From: an uncultured Oscillospiraceae bacterium
Lineage (GTDB): Bacteria > Bacillota > Clostridia > Oscillospirales > Oscillospiraceae
DNA length: 64,000 nt
Reading direction: 5' to 3'
Assembly (NCBI GenBank): GCA_910588365.1
Contig: CAJUQS010000164.1
Coordinates: forward strand, 1 to 64,000
Part shown: piece after piece, positions 34,323 through 46,389 of the stretch
How the letters are laid out: each line of letters begins with the position of its first letter
How positions within the stretch are numbered: the stretch's first letter is position 1
Notes under the pieces: model-generated
The model's database searches: none
What the model was told of the DNA's origin: nothing
The model's input: only the letters and a program-made list of their open reading frames with translations
Made by a program: the position numbers and the translations under genes

Positions 34323-35399
34323 ATGAAAAGACGCTTGATAACTCTTGCGTTGGCCGTACTGCTCTGCCTGGAGCTGTCCCTTCCCGCCCTGGCCGACGCG
34401 TCCAGCTTTCTGTCCCACCGCTTCTCTGCCAGCTACAGCGACATATCCGACGGCCACTGGTCCGCCGACGGCGTGGAGCGGGCCGCCACCCTGGGGATCT
34501 TCCAGGGAATTGGAAACGGGCAGTTCGGCAGGGGACAGCCCATCACCCGGGCCGCCTTTGTCACCGCCATGGTGCGGCTGTTCGGCTGGAAGGAGACCCT
34601 GCCGGAGCGGGACTCCTTCTCCGACGTGACGGCGGACCGCTGGTTCTACCGCTATGTGGAGACTGCCAAGGCCCACGGGGCCATCGCCGTCTCCGACCAC
34701 GCCTTCCGCCCGACGGACGACATCACGCGGGAGGACATGGCGGCAATGCTGGTCCGCGGCCTGGGCTATACCTCCCTGGCCGGGGTGGCCAGCGGCTATG
34801 AATCCCCCTTCTCGGACATCACCTCCAACAAGGGCTTTATCATCGTGGCCCACGATCTGGGCATTGTGGACGGCGTGGGGGAGGACCGCTTTGACCCCAC
34901 CGGCACCGCCACCCGGGAACAGGCCGCCGTGATGATGGTGCGCGTCCACGACCTGCTCAACGCCCGCTCCACCCATATCACCTCCCTGAACGGCAGACAG
35001 GCCGTCTCCGTTCCCACGCCGGAGCCGAAGCCGGGGGAGGAGCTGCCCACCACCCCCCTGGAGCCATTGACGGATCTCTATGACCTGCTGCGCAGGATGA
35101 AGCTGAGCGGCGCGGACATGGGACAGGCTGTGCTGCGCCTGGCCGAGGGCGGCGTTCGCACGGTGATCGCCAATGGAACCGTTGTCAGCCGGGATACCCT
35201 CAACGCCCAGGAGGTGGCGGAGCTGCTGGGCAGGCCGGGGGTGAACGAATACTACTCCACCCGCTATGAGAGCGCCTACTGCATCTACCAGCCCAACGAG
35301 GGCCAGACCGCCGCCGTCTGGTATCAGAGTGCGCAGAGCCTGTCGGCAAAGCTCCAGCTGGCGCGGCTGTTCGGCGTGACACAGTATATTCTGGAATAA
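34323..35399 (+). CDS. Secreted SLH-domain protein
   Basis: 358 residues. A signal peptide (1-~25, ending ALADA) leads into three S-layer homology repeats: YSDISDGHWSADGVERAATL, FSDVTADRWFYRYVETAKAH and FSDITSNKGFIIVAHDLGIV, each followed by an FxxxxxITRxxx-type half. Such repeats bind pyruvylated cell-wall polymer, so the protein should sit at the surface. The C-terminal ~150 residues (from EPLTDLYDLLRRMKLSG) are not recognised. It has its own promoter and terminator. Confidence 0.88.
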   Translation: MKRRLITLALAVLLCLELSLPALADASSFLSHRFSASYSDISDGHWSADGVERAATLGIFQGIGNGQFGRGQPITRAAFVTAMVRLFGWKETLPERDSFSDVTADRWFYRYVETAKAHGAIAVSDHAFRPTDDITREDMAAMLVRGLGYTSLAGVASGYESPFSDITSNKGFIIVAHDLGIVDGVGEDRFDPTGTATREQAAVMMVRVHDLLNARSTHITSLNGRQAVSVPTPEPKPGEELPTTPLEPLTDLYDLLRRMKLSGADMGQAVLRLAEGGVRTVIANGTVVSRDTLNAQEVAELLGRPGVNEYYSTRYESAYCIYQPNEGQTAAVWYQSAQSLSAKLQLARLFGVTQYILE

Positions 35400-35412
35400 T
35401 CAATCAACGATC

Positions 35413-35450
35413 AAACTGGTGCGTTCCCCATCGGAACGCACCAGTTTTTT
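35413..35450. terminator. Bidirectional terminator
   Basis: AAACTGGTGCGTTCC pairs with GGAACGCACCAGTTT followed by Ts, between the convergent SLH and DUF4230 genes. Confidence 0.85.
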
Positions 35451-35452
35451 CT

Positions 35453-36085
35453 CTATTCCACTGTCAGCGTATAGCTCTCCATTCCCGGCATCAGCGTCAG
35501 CAGGGACTCCACCGCCGCCCGCGCCTTTTCGTCCGCGCTGGTGAGCAGGCCGTTGTCCTCCGCCCGCTGCTCCATGGCCTTTTTCTGGTCCAGGGTAAAG
35601 CCGGTGTAGTCCTCAATGGTGATGCGGTTGAAGAGATTGTCGCTCTCGTCAAATACCTCGATGCTGTCCTCCGGAATCTCGTGGGACAGGATCCGGCTCG
35701 CCGGCAGCCGGACGGTTACGGCCTGCCGGATCTCGTCCACCTCCACCTGAACCTGGCTGAGATCCACGCCGGCCTTGATGACGCCGTCATAGGAGACAAT
35801 GAAGCTCTTGGCGGTAAAGGGCACCTTCCAGCCGTAGAAGTCCACCTGGTTCTCAAAGCGGCCCATGCTGGTGTAGTAGTAGGCCACCGTCACCAGCTCC
35901 TGGGCGGAGCGCAGATGCTCTCCCAGGAGATCGCCGGTGATCACCGGCTCCGCCTCCCGCCCGCCGCGGCTGAGGCCGCAGAGGAACGCGGCCATCACCA
36001 GACCGCCAACCAGCAGCAGTGCCAGAACCGTCAGCAGCAGCTTTGTCCGCAGCCGCAGCCGGGGCTTTCTTTCCAGTTCGTTCAA
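35453..36085 (-). CDS. DUF4230 membrane-anchored protein
   Basis: 210 residues, one N-terminal transmembrane helix (~16-36, LLLTVLALLLVGGLVMAAFL) and an outside domain. The segments ELVTVAYYYTSMGRFEN, AKSFIVSYDGVIKAGVDLSQ and VTVRLPASRILSHEIPEDSI match the DUF4230 family, whose function is unknown. It follows rnhA by 13 bases in the same direction. Confidence 0.75.
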   Translation of the reverse strand: MNELERKPRLRLRTKLLLTVLALLLVGGLVMAAFLCGLSRGGREAEPVITGDLLGEHLRSAQELVTVAYYYTSMGRFENQVDFYGWKVPFTAKSFIVSYDGVIKAGVDLSQVQVEVDEIRQAVTVRLPASRILSHEIPEDSIEVFDESDNLFNRITIEDYTGFTLDQKKAMEQRAEDNGLLTSADEKARAAVESLLTLMPGMESYTLTVE

Positions 36086-36098
36086 AAGCGCCGCCTCC

Positions 36099-36536
36099 TT
36101 ATTTCAGCTTCTGCCACTCGCTGACGGCCAGCTGGTCGCAGCGGTTGTTGTATGGATTTTCCGCGTGGCCCTTGACCCAGTGGGTGCGGACCTGGTGGAC
36201 CTCGCACAGGTCCAGAAGGACGGCCCACAGATCCGGGTTCAGGGCGGGCTTTTTGTCGCTCTTGACCCAGCCGCGGGCCCGCCAGCCCTTTGCCCAGCCC
36301 TTTTCCAGGGCGTCAATGACGTATTTGCTGTCTGAGTAGAGATCCACGGCGCAGGGCTCCTTGAGGGTTTGCAGGGCGCGGATGACGCCGGTGAGCTCCA
36401 TACGGTTGTTGGTGGTATTGGCCTCCCCTCCGGACATCTCCTTTGTATGGGGGCCATACTGTAAAATTGCTCCCCAGCCGCCGGGCCCCGGGTTGCCGGA
36501 GCAGGCGCCGTCCGTGTAGATGGTGACTTGTTTCAT
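36099..36536 (-). CDS. rnhA: Ribonuclease HI
   Basis: 145 residues, normal length. It degrades the RNA strand of RNA:DNA hybrids. The four acidic active-site residues appear in [36 protein letters not shown] and NNRCDQLA; the basic protrusion KGWRARGW and the His loop [11 protein letters not shown] are also present. It lies in a leftward unit with SHOCT and DUF4230 proteins. Confidence 0.95.
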   Translation of the reverse strand: MKQVTIYTDGACSGNPGPGGWGAILQYGPHTKEMSGGEANTTNNRMELTGVIRALQTLKEPCAVDLYSDSKYVIDALEKGWAKGWRARGWVKSDKKPALNPDLWAVLLDLCEVHQVRTHWVKGHAENPYNNRCDQLAVSEWQKLK

Positions 36537-36548
36537 ATTCTTGACTCC

Positions 36549-36833
36549 TCAGCGCTTTTTCAGAAGCTCCCGCTTTTTCTCCCGGTACTCCTCCGCTGTA
36601 AGCAGGCCAGCCTTTTTCAGCGTCTCAATCTGTTCCAGGCTTACTGCCGGCATAGGGGGCTCCGGCCCCCTTTCTTCCTTCGCAGAGCGCTTCCTTGCCG
36701 CCTCTCTCCTCTTTTTGCGTTCCTGACTGGGAATGTAAATGCCAAAAAAAGCGACACAAAGGAGGATTCCGGCAAGCATCACGCTCTCTTGTGGGAAAAA
36801 CATGGATACGGTTGAGAAAATCATACTTGCCAT
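36549..36833 (-). CDS. Small SHOCT-domain membrane protein
   Basis: 94 residues: an N-terminal hydrophobic helix (~18-36, VMLAGILLCVAFFGIYI), a basic linker, and a C-terminal SHOCT motif (IETLKKAGLLTAEEYREKKR). Such short C-terminal domains are common in oligomeric membrane-linked proteins of unknown role. It precedes rnhA by 12 bases. Confidence 0.72.
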   Translation of the reverse strand: MASMIFSTVSMFFPQESVMLAGILLCVAFFGIYIPSQERKKRREAARKRSAKEERGPEPPMPAVSLEQIETLKKAGLLTAEEYREKKRELLKKR

Positions 36834-36846
36834 AGCTTCTTCTTAG

Positions 36847-36918
36847 ACCCTGTATTCATAGCCGCGGTATGCCGGGAAAAAGACCGTCAAGACGGTGTCC
36901 AACGGCTGGAGAGACAGG
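36847..36918. repeat. PAL-2, degenerate palindromic element
   Basis: CCTGTATTCATAGCCG at the left and ACGGCTGGAGAGACAGGTT at the right form imperfect terminal inverted repeats, with an inner GACCGTC/GACGGT hairpin. It lies between gyrA and the SHOCT gene. Confidence 0.5.
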
Positions 36919-36921
36919 TTC

Positions 36922-39408
<2,487 letters not shown>

Positions 39409-39425
39409 GGCTTGTGTTTCTCCCT

Positions 39426-41378
39426 TTAGTAATCAAGGTAAACGGCGCTCTTGGCTTCCTTCTCAATGAACTCCTTCCGGGGCTCCACCTTCTCACCCAT
39501 GAGGAGGTTGAAGATGGCGTCTGCCTGGACCGCGTCGTCCATCTCGATACGGCGGAGGGTACGGCGCTCGGGATCCATGGTGGTCTCCCACAGCTCGTGG
39601 GGGTTCATCTCGCCCAGGCCCTTGAAGCGGTTGATCTCGATCTTGGCGTTGGGGTTGTCCCCCCGGAGCTCCGCGGCAATCTGCTCCCGCTCCACGTCGT
39701 CAAAGGCCAGGCGGGTGGTCTTGCCCCGGGTCAGCTTGAACAGGGGAGGGACGGCGGAGTAGACGTACCCCTGCTCAATCAGGGGCCGCATGAAGCGGAA
39801 GAAGAAGGTCAGAAGCAGTGTGCGGATATGGCTGCCGTCCACGTCCGCATCGGCCATGATGATGACCTTGTGATAGCGCAGCTTGTTCACGTCAAACTCG
39901 TCGCCAATGCCGGCCCCGAGGGCAGTGATCACCGGCTGAAGCTTGTCGTTGCCATAGACCTTGTCAACCCGGGCCTTCTCCACATTGAGCATCTTGCCCC
40001 ACAGGGGGAGAATGGCCTGGAACCGGGAGTCCCGGCCCTGGGTGGCGGATCCGCCTGCGGAGTCTCCCTCGACGATGTACAGCTCCGTCAGCTCCGGGTT
40101 GTTCTCGTTGCAGTCCCGCAGCTTGTCCGGCATGGCCGCGCCGCCCAGGGCCGTCTTGCGGCGGATGGACTCCTTTGCCTTTCTGGCGGCCTCCCGGGCC
40201 CGGTTGGCCATCATGGCCTTGTCCAGAATCGATCGGGCCACCCGCGGGTTCTCCTCCAGGTACTCCTCCAGCTTCTCGCTGACAACCGCCGCCGTCAGGG
40301 TACGGATGGAGGCGTTGCCCAGCTTGGCCTTGGTCTGGCCCTCGAACTGTGCGTCGGTGAGCTTGACGGAGATGACGCAGGTGATGCCCTCCCGGCAGTC
40401 CTCGCCGGAGACCTTGTCGTCCCCCTTGATGATGTTGGCCTTCTTGCCGTAGGCGTTGAGCACCGTGGTCAGGGCCCGCTTGAAGCCCTCCTCGTGCATG
40501 CCGCCCTCCGGCGTGCGCACGTCGTTGGCAAAGGAGACAATGGTCTCGCTGTAGCCGTCGTTATATTGCAGCGCCACCTCCACTGAGGAGTCGTCCTTCA
40601 TGCCCCGCATGTAGATCACGTCGTCCTGGATGGTGGTCTTGTTCTGGTTGAGCCAGGTCACATACTCCCGGATGCCGCCCTCATAGCACATGGAGTCGGA
40701 CTCCTCCCGGCCCTGGCGTTTATCGAATGTGGAGATCTTCAGCCCGGCGTTCAAAAACGCCTGCTGCTGCATCCGGGTATGGATGATGTCGTAGCTGTAA
40801 GCGGTGACATCGAACATCTCAGGATCAGGCTTGAAGGTGACCACGGTGCCGGTCCTGTCCGTGGGCCCCACCACCTGCATGGGCTGGGTGATGTTCCCCC
40901 GTGAGAACTTCATCTCGTAGATCTGGCCGTTCTTGTGGACCTGGACCTCCAGCCACTCGCTCAGGGCGTTGACCACGCTGGCGCCCACGCCGTGGAGTCC
41001 GCCGGAGACCTTGTAGCCGCCGCCGCCGAACTTGCCGCCGGCGTGGAGCACGGTAAAGACCACCTCCAGGGCGGGCAGGCCGGTCTGCGGCTGGATGTCC
41101 ACAGGGATGCCGCGGCCGTTGTCGGTGACGGTGATGGTATCGCCCTCGTTGATGGTGACGGTGATCTCGTCGCAGAAGCCGGCAAGGGCTTCGTCAATGG
41201 AGTTATCGACGATCTCGTAGACCAGGTGGTGCAGTCCGGACTCGCTGGTGGAGCCGATGTACATGCCGGGGCGCTTGCGCACCGCTTCCAGCCCCTCCAG
41301 CACCTGGATCTCCGATCCGCCGTACTCGTGGTCCACCTGGGCGGGATTCAGCTCGTTGAGTTCATTGAAATCAGACAT
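39426..41378 (-). CDS. gyrB: DNA gyrase subunit B
   Basis: 650 residues; ATPase subunit of gyrase. The GHKL ATP site shows [23 protein letters not shown] and [15 protein letters not shown]; the Toprim domain shows [14 protein letters not shown] and [12 protein letters not shown]. In [13 protein letters not shown] a tryptophan stands where E. coli has Lys447. The start is ATG 41378 ([10 protein letters not shown]); the open frame upstream of it is the shadow of remB. Order remB-gyrB-gyrA is leftward away from the origin. Confidence 0.97.
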   Translation of the reverse strand: MSDFNELNELNPAQVDHEYGGSEIQVLEGLEAVRKRPGMYIGSTSESGLHHLVYEIVDNSIDEALAGFCDEITVTINEGDTITVTDNGRGIPVDIQPQTGLPALEVVFTVLHAGGKFGGGGYKVSGGLHGVGASVVNALSEWLEVQVHKNGQIYEMKFSRGNITQPMQVVGPTDRTGTVVTFKPDPEMFDVTAYSYDIIHTRMQQQAFLNAGLKISTFDKRQGREESDSMCYEGGIREYVTWLNQNKTTIQDDVIYMRGMKDDSSVEVALQYNDGYSETIVSFANDVRTPEGGMHEEGFKRALTTVLNAYGKKANIIKGDDKVSGEDCREGITCVISVKLTDAQFEGQTKAKLGNASIRTLTAAVVSEKLEEYLEENPRVARSILDKAMMANRAREAARKAKESIRRKTALGGAAMPDKLRDCNENNPELTELYIVEGDSAGGSATQGRDSRFQAILPLWGKMLNVEKARVDKVYGNDKLQPVITALGAGIGDEFDVNKLRYHKVIIMADADVDGSHIRTLLLTFFFRFMRPLIEQGYVYSAVPPLFKLTRGKTTRLAFDDVEREQIAAELRGDNPNAKIEINRFKGLGEMNPHELWETTMDPERRTLRRIEMDDAVQADAIFNLLMGEKVEPRKEFIEKEAKSAVYLDY

Positions 41379-41397
41379 AATCAAAAATGACCTCCAG

Positions 41398-41673
41398 TCA
41401 GTATAGGGGAAACAGGGATTGCAGGGCCTCCAGCCGCCCCAGGAGGGTGGCCGGGGCCAGGGGGGTGATGTACACGCGCTGCCAGCTGCCCCGGGGGCAG
41501 CAGACAACGAGGGATTTGGGAAGGTCGCTGCCAACGCTGACCACCATGCCCTCCTCCTCAGCCGCCCGGAGAAATTTTTTTGTATCCCGGGCGGAGGAGG
41601 CGTTATCCAGATCAAATATTCCAATAATGTCGTCCGTTGGAACGGAGACATTGCTGCCAAGGTGTAAATACAT
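41398..41673 (-). CDS. remB: RemB/YaaB-type regulator (DUF370)
   Basis: 91 residues. It starts MYLHLGSNVSVPTDDIIGIF and contains a VCCPRGSW-like stretch, matching the YaaB/RemB family, which in Bacillus lies between recF and gyrB exactly as here. Related RemA proteins are DNA-binding regulators of biofilm and osmotic genes; the role of RemB is less clear. The identification rests on the N-terminus, size and position. It is 19 bases upstream of gyrB. Confidence 0.82.
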   Translation of the reverse strand: MYLHLGSNVSVPTDDIIGIFDLDNASSARDTKKFLRAAEEEGMVVSVGSDLPKSLVVCCPRGSWQRVYITPLAPATLLGRLEALQSLFPLY

Positions 41674-41808
41674 GTTTTCCTTCTTTGCGGTACAAGGATG
41701 GATATTTCTTTTCGGTGCCTTACGGGGGCTCCGCGCCCCCGGACCCCGGGGTTATTTTTCCAACGCGGGAAAAGCAGCAAAGCGTTAATCCCCCGTCAAA
41801 GCCAGGAA

Positions 41809-42918
41809 TCACGGTGATGAGATCACCCCATCGCTCACCCGGTAAACATTCCCTTTCAGCAGGGAATGCAGGCGATCCTCCTCACAGCAGGTAATAAAAA
41901 CCTGCCCGCTGCCCAGACGGTTCAAAACATACTCCTGCCGCTTGGGATCCAGCTCACTGAGCACATCGTCCAGCAGCAGGATAGGGTATTCCCCAATGAT
42001 CTCCTTATGGATCTCCCGGGCAGCAAGCTTCAGGGACAGGGCCGCCGTGCGGGTCTGCCCCTGGGAGGCGTAGGATCGGGCGCTTATGCCGTCCAGCTGG
42101 ACCTCTATCTCGTCCTTGTGGGGGCCGGAGAGACACTGGCGGCTGGAGATCTCCGCGTAGTGGTGCTCCCGCTGGTGCTCCAGGAGCTGGAGCACCAGCA
42201 GCTTGTGATCCCCAAAGGGATCAGAAACCGTCTTCACCGTTCTGTAGGATACCGTCAGCTCCTCCCGGCCCCCGGAGCACTCGCCGTGGGCGGCGGAGGC
42301 GTAGCGCGAGAGCAGCTTGGCAAACCGGGCCCGGTAGTGGATGAGGACCGCCCCGGTCTCCGCCATGCGGAGATTGAAGTCCGGCAGCGTGGCGATGAGA
42401 TCCGGCCGCTCCGCGCAGTCCCGCAGAATGCGGGTCTTATGCTCATGGAGGCGCTGGTACTCCGTCAGGGCCGCCGCGTAGCGGGGACGCAGCTGGCACA
42501 GGGACATATCCAGAAACCGGCGGCGGGCTGCCGCGCCGTCCCGGATCAGCTGCAGATCCTCCGGACAGAAAAAGACCGTGTTGAGCACCTGGCTCAGCTC
42601 CGAAGCCGCCTTGGCGGGAACCTTGTTGACGGTGATCTTCTTCTTCCGGCCATATCCCACCTCGATGCGGCTGGAAAACTCCCGGTTTCGGGTATAGACG
42701 CCGCCCTCCAGCCGGAAGCCCGCCTCCCCGAAGCGGATCAGCTCCCGGTCGCTGCGGGTGCGGTGGGACTTGCCGGCGGACAGGCAGACCATGGCCTCCA
42801 GCAGGTTGGTCTTGCCTTGGGCATTTTCGCCGCAGATCACGTTGCACACCGGATCAAAGTCCACCCGCTGGGAGACGTAATTGCGAAAGTTCTCCAGATA
42901 GAGGCTGTCAAGGCGCAT
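41809..42918 (-). CDS. recF: DNA replication and repair protein RecF
   Basis: 369 residues. An SMC-like ATPase that helps load RecA at gaps. Walker A is GENAQGKTNLLEAM, the signature is QLLEHQREHHYAE to LSGPHKDEIE, and Walker B is ILLLDDVLSELD. ATG 42918 is used because MRLDSLYLENFRNY is the conserved N-terminus; it overlaps the S4-domain gene by 11 bases, so translation is likely coupled. Confidence 0.95.
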   Translation of the reverse strand: MRLDSLYLENFRNYVSQRVDFDPVCNVICGENAQGKTNLLEAMVCLSAGKSHRTRSDRELIRFGEAGFRLEGGVYTRNREFSSRIEVGYGRKKKITVNKVPAKAASELSQVLNTVFFCPEDLQLIRDGAAARRRFLDMSLCQLRPRYAAALTEYQRLHEHKTRILRDCAERPDLIATLPDFNLRMAETGAVLIHYRARFAKLLSRYASAAHGECSGGREELTVSYRTVKTVSDPFGDHKLLVLQLLEHQREHHYAEISSRQCLSGPHKDEIEVQLDGISARSYASQGQTRTAALSLKLAAREIHKEIIGEYPILLLDDVLSELDPKRQEYVLNRLGSGQVFITCCEEDRLHSLLKGNVYRVSDGVISSP

Positions 42919-43123
42919 AGGCAGTGGTGTAGTCCCGGCCCTGGAAGGTGACAACGTCTCCGGGGCGGAGCTTCCGTCCCCGCTGCCGGCAGATCTCCCC
43001 GTTGACCAGCACCTGGCCGTCCTGGATGAGGCTCTTGGCTTCGCCGCCGGTGGCGGTGAGGCTGGCCAGCTTCATCAGATCCTGCAAGCGGATGAATTCT
43101 GTTGTTATGGTAATTGTTTCCAT
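42908..43123 (-). CDS. yaaA: S4-domain RNA-binding protein of the YaaA/RlbA type
   Basis: 71 residues, nearly all one S4 domain: IRLQDLMKLASLTATGGEAK, IQDGQVLVNGEICRQRGRKL and RPGDVVTFQG. It is always found between dnaN and recF in this order in Firmicutes; it is thought to bind ribosomal RNA, but its role is not settled. It overlaps recF by 11 bases. Confidence 0.9.
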   Translation of the reverse strand: METITITTEFIRLQDLMKLASLTATGGEAKSLIQDGQVLVNGEICRQRGRKLRPGDVVTFQGRDYTTAYAP

Positions 43124-43139
43124 GATTTATTATATCCAA

Positions 43140-44249
43140 TCAGTTGCTTTTCAGACGGACCGGAAGCACCATGTAGAGGAAGCGCTCCTCCCCCTCCACG
43201 GGGGTGATGATGCAGGGGGAGATACCCGTGTTCAGCTCAATGCGGACGGAGTCCGCCGGAGCGTACTTGAGGGCCTCCAGCAGGTAGCGGTTGTTGAAGC
43301 CGATCTCCAGATTGTTTCCGTCCCCGGTGATGGAGCAGATATCCTTTGCCTCGCCGTTGGCGGTTTTCGCGGACATGAGGACCCGGTTATCCTGGAAGAT
43401 ACAGCGGATGGGGCTTTTCTGCTTGTCGGAAATGACCACGGAGACGCGGTCGATGGAGTTGATCATGGTTTTGGTCTCCGCCACGACGGTGATGGGGTTT
43501 GAGCGGGGGATAGCGGCCTTGTAGTCCAGGAATTCACCCTCCAGGCGGCGGCAGATCAGCTGGGTGGGGCCCACCTCAAAGAGGAGGTGGCGATTACCGA
43601 GAGTAATCACCGCTTGTTCCTCCGTGTCCTCACAGATTTTTTCCACCTCGTTGAGGGCGGAGCCGGGGGCTACGAAGTGGAAGGAGCCTCCCGTTGCGCT
43701 CTCCAGCGCCTCCCGGCGGAGGGCCAGGCGGAAGCCGTCCACGCTGACGACGGTGAGGTTTTTCTCCTCGATCTCGAAAAGGGATCCGGTGTGGATGGGG
43801 CGGACCTCGTCCGTGGAGACGGCGAAGGAGGTTTCACCGATCATGGATCGGAGGGTCTTCTGCTGGATGTGGACCGAATATTGATCCTCTACCTCCGGCA
43901 GATCCGGGTAGTCCTCGGCGGACAGTGCCAGGATATTGAAGGAGGCGTCCCCGCAGGTCAGGGTGACGGTCAGATCCTGGGCGGAGGAGAAGGTGACGAC
44001 ATCATCAGGGAGGCGCCGGATGATCTCACCAAAGAGCCGGGCGGGCAGCACCAGAGAGCCCTCCTCGGTGACGTCGGCCTCCAGATTGGTACGGATTCCG
44101 GTCTGCATGTTGTATCCGGAGATGGTCAGCTGTGTGCCGGCCTGGATTAGAACGCCCTCCAGGGCTGGGATGGAGCTTTTGGCGGAGACTGCCCTGGAGG
44201 CGGTGTTGACAGCGGATTGAAGAAGGATCTTTTCGCAGGAAAATTTCAT
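43140..44249 (-). CDS. dnaN: DNA polymerase III sliding clamp (beta subunit)
   Basis: 369 residues, three clamp domains. The N-terminus MKFSCEKILLQSAVNTASRA and the C-terminal IITPVEGEERFLYMVLPVRL are typical; the latter holds the peptide-binding MVLPVR motif. It follows dnaA across the 301-base origin spacer and precedes the S4 gene by 16 bases. Confidence 0.96.
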   Translation of the reverse strand: MKFSCEKILLQSAVNTASRAVSAKSSIPALEGVLIQAGTQLTISGYNMQTGIRTNLEADVTEEGSLVLPARLFGEIIRRLPDDVVTFSSAQDLTVTLTCGDASFNILALSAEDYPDLPEVEDQYSVHIQQKTLRSMIGETSFAVSTDEVRPIHTGSLFEIEEKNLTVVSVDGFRLALRREALESATGGSFHFVAPGSALNEVEKICEDTEEQAVITLGNRHLLFEVGPTQLICRRLEGEFLDYKAAIPRSNPITVVAETKTMINSIDRVSVVISDKQKSPIRCIFQDNRVLMSAKTANGEAKDICSITGDGNNLEIGFNNRYLLEALKYAPADSVRIELNTGISPCIITPVEGEERFLYMVLPVRLKSN

Positions 44250-44550
44250 GGTCTGTTTTCCTTTCTGACTTTTCTGTCGGAGATGAATAAACGGGGGTTG
44301 AGAAGCATAAAGTATTTATTTTATAGTAGTGGGGGCAGTAGAGGGAAATTTTGTGGATAAAGGCGGAAAGCCTTTGAAAAACCTGAAAAAATTGATGGAA
44401 AATGGGTGTGGAAAAAGAAAATGGTTGTCCACAGATTTCCACGGCTGAAAAAGGGCGCCAGGTTTTCAACTGCCGTTGTGGATAATGAATTGTTTGGATT
44501 GTGGAAAACTTGGGGGAAACTGTTGAAAGCCGGGCGCGGGTTTTCGGGCG
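44250..44550. other. oriC: Candidate chromosomal origin (oriC) between dnaA and dnaN
   Basis: 301 bases. Perfect DnaA boxes TGTGGATAA at 44352-44360 and 44477-44485, a one-off box TTGTCCACA at 44425-44433, and near matches TGTGGAAAA at 44407-44415 and 44500-44508. An AT-rich unwinding candidate (AAAGTATTTATTTTATAG) lies at 44311-44328. No comparable boxes were seen upstream of dnaA. Genes diverge from this block. Confidence 0.8.
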
Positions 44551-45864
44551 TCATTTGGTGGAGTTGATGTTGGTGATGATGTCCTTGATGGTTTCGCTGT
44601 AGATGGGGTCGCTCTGCATCTTCTTCTCCACCTTGTTGATGGAGTTGAGGACTGTGGAGTGATCCCGTCCGCCGAAGATTTTTCCCGTGTCGTCCAGGGA
44701 GAGGCTGGTCATGCGGCGGATGAGGTACATGGCCACCTGACGGCCGTTGAGGCAGTCCCGGCTGCGGGATTGCCCCTTGACCTGGTCCTCCTCCAGACGG
44801 AAGTAGCGGCAGATCTCCTTGATGATGGTGTCCGGCGTGATGATGAACTCGTCGGAGCGGATGAGATCCTGGATGGCCCGGTCCACGGTGGATTGGTTGA
44901 TCTCTATGCCCTCCAGATCCTTGAAGGCCTTGATCTTTTTCACCGCGCCCTCCAGCTGGCGGACGTTGGCGGTGATCTTGGTGGCGATATAGGAGGCGAT
45001 GTTGTTCTCCAGCATGAAGCCCAGCTGTGCGGCCTTGTTTTTGAGGATGGCGATGCGGGTCTCCAGATCCGGGGGCTGCACATCCTGAACCAGGCCCCAC
45101 TCGAAGCGGGTGCGCAGCCGGTCGTCCAGCAGGGTCATCTCCTTGGGGGGCCGGTCGGAGGTGAGGACGATCTGTTTTTTCGCTTCGTAGAGGGTATTGA
45201 ACGTGTGAAAGAACTCGTTCTGGGTCTCCACCTTGCCGGCCACGAATTGGATATCGTCCACCAGCAGCAGATCCGCCTCCCGGTACTTGGTGCGGAAGTC
45301 GGCCGCTTTGCCGGTGCGCACGGACTCGATGAACTCGTTGATGAAGTCGTCTCCTTTGATATAGACGATCCGCTTGTCCGGGTTTTTCTGCCGGATGACG
45401 TGGGCGATGGCGTAGAGCAGGTGGGTCTTGCCAAGGCCGGAGTTTCCATAGATGAGCAGGGGGTTGTAGTACTGCCCCGGCGCGTCGGCCACCGCCTGGG
45501 CCGCCGCGTGGGCAACCTTGTTGGAGTCGCCTACCACGAATGTGGCGAAGGTGAACTCCCCGCTCTCCATCAGGGAGGTGGGCTTCTCCTCCTCCTTGTC
45601 CTGGTACCGTTTGAGCCCGCCGTCATCCAGAATGCGGACCTTCATGTCCGCGGAGAAGATATCCTTGAGACTGGCCTCGATGTTGGGGAGGAACCGGTCC
45701 TGGATGTTGCTCCTCTTGAAGGCGTTGGGGCAGTGGAGCACCAGGCTGTCCCCCTCCAGGGCCACGACGGACGTCTCATCAAACCAGGTCTTTATGGTGG
45801 TTTCTGACAGATCCTCCCGCAGTCTGGTCAGGATCATGGACCAGATATCGGAAACAGATTGCAT
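44551..45864 (-). CDS. dnaA: Chromosomal replication initiator DnaA
   Basis: 437 residues. Opens the origin and loads helicase. Domain I starts SVSDIWSMILTRLREDLSE; domain III has Walker A YGNSGLGKTHLL, Walker B LLVDDIQF and the arginine finger region DRLRTRFEWG; domain IV carries the box-binding signature RDHSTVLNSINK. ATG 45864 is chosen (GGGAGAG upstream, conserved domain I); an in-frame extension to 45900 is unlikely to be used. Confidence 0.97.
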   Translation of the reverse strand: MQSVSDIWSMILTRLREDLSETTIKTWFDETSVVALEGDSLVLHCPNAFKRSNIQDRFLPNIEASLKDIFSADMKVRILDDGGLKRYQDKEEEKPTSLMESGEFTFATFVVGDSNKVAHAAAQAVADAPGQYYNPLLIYGNSGLGKTHLLYAIAHVIRQKNPDKRIVYIKGDDFINEFIESVRTGKAADFRTKYREADLLLVDDIQFVAGKVETQNEFFHTFNTLYEAKKQIVLTSDRPPKEMTLLDDRLRTRFEWGLVQDVQPPDLETRIAILKNKAAQLGFMLENNIASYIATKITANVRQLEGAVKKIKAFKDLEGIEINQSTVDRAIQDLIRSDEFIITPDTIIKEICRYFRLEEDQVKGQSRSRDCLNGRQVAMYLIRRMTSLSLDDTGKIFGGRDHSTVLNSINKVEKKMQSDPIYSETIKDIITNINSTK

Positions 45865-45903
45865 AGAAGCTCTCCCTTTCTCTGAAGTTAAGACATTCAA
45901 CTC

Positions 45904-45932
45904 AGTATACCAAAAAATGTCCCTGAATGCAA
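45904..45932 (-). promoter_or_regulatory. Promoter of dnaA
   Basis: Reverse strand TTGCAT (45927-45932), 17 bases, TATACT (45904-45909), 40 bases before the start. Confidence 0.68.
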
Positions 45933-45954
45933 CAGATACTTATTCTAATTATAA

Positions 45955-46191
45955 GAACCTGTTTAACATCTCCCCGCGCCCGCCTTGGCGGCATATTTTC
46001 CGCCCTGACTGCGTTAAAAATCCGTGCAATCCGTCAGGATTCTGCAACAGGCGCATCGAGCGCCTGTGCAGAATAATCGTGCATGACCCCTCGATGGGGT
46101 CATGCACGATATGGATTGCTGCGGCTTTTTGCCTTGCAGGGCAAAAAATCTATCTCGCCAATCCGCACACGCTGAGATATTAAACAGGCTC
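45955..46191. repeat. PAL-3, long MITE-like element with terminal inverted repeats
   Basis: Ends are GAACCTGTTTAACATCTC and the complement of GAGCCTGTTTAATATCTC (two mismatches over 18). The interior folds into several hairpins, including ATCGTGCATGACCCC/GGGGTCATGCACGAT at 46077-46111 and GCGCTCGATGCGC-type repeats. No coding potential. Confidence 0.7.
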
Positions 46192-46195
46192 TAAG

Positions 46196-46277
46196 AACCT
46201 GTATTTACAGCCGTTGAATGGATCTTGGCGGCAAAATCCTCCGCCAATCCCTCATCCCCCGGCTGTGAATACAGGTT
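46196..46277. repeat. PAL-4, short palindromic element
   Basis: Terminal repeats AACCTGTATTTACAGCCG and the complement of AACCTGTATTCACAGCCG (one mismatch), with an inner GGCGG/CCGCC stem. It abuts PAL-3. Confidence 0.72.
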
Positions 46278-46360
46278 ATGAGAGGAATCCGCCGTATGCC
46301 CCCAGCGGCCTCCAGGCGGGCTGTCCGGGAAGATTTTATACCGTCGGGGCGCTTTTTTTG

Positions 46361-46389
46361 TTGACACGCCTGTTTTTTTTATGTATAAT
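46361..46389 (+). promoter_or_regulatory. Promoter of rpmH
   Basis: TTGACA (46361-46366), 17 bases, TATAAT (46384-46389): full consensus. The transcript has a leader of about 125 bases with a GGGCGGC/GCCGCCC-type fold. Confidence 0.88.

Noticed and set aside
41379..41780. N-terminal extension of the gyrB frame
   Set aside because: The extra residues are out-of-frame shadow of remB; the conserved GyrB N-terminus and an RBS start at 41378.
44551..45807. A plus-strand frame opposite dnaA
   Set aside because: Antisense shadow; DnaA motifs are intact on the reverse strand.
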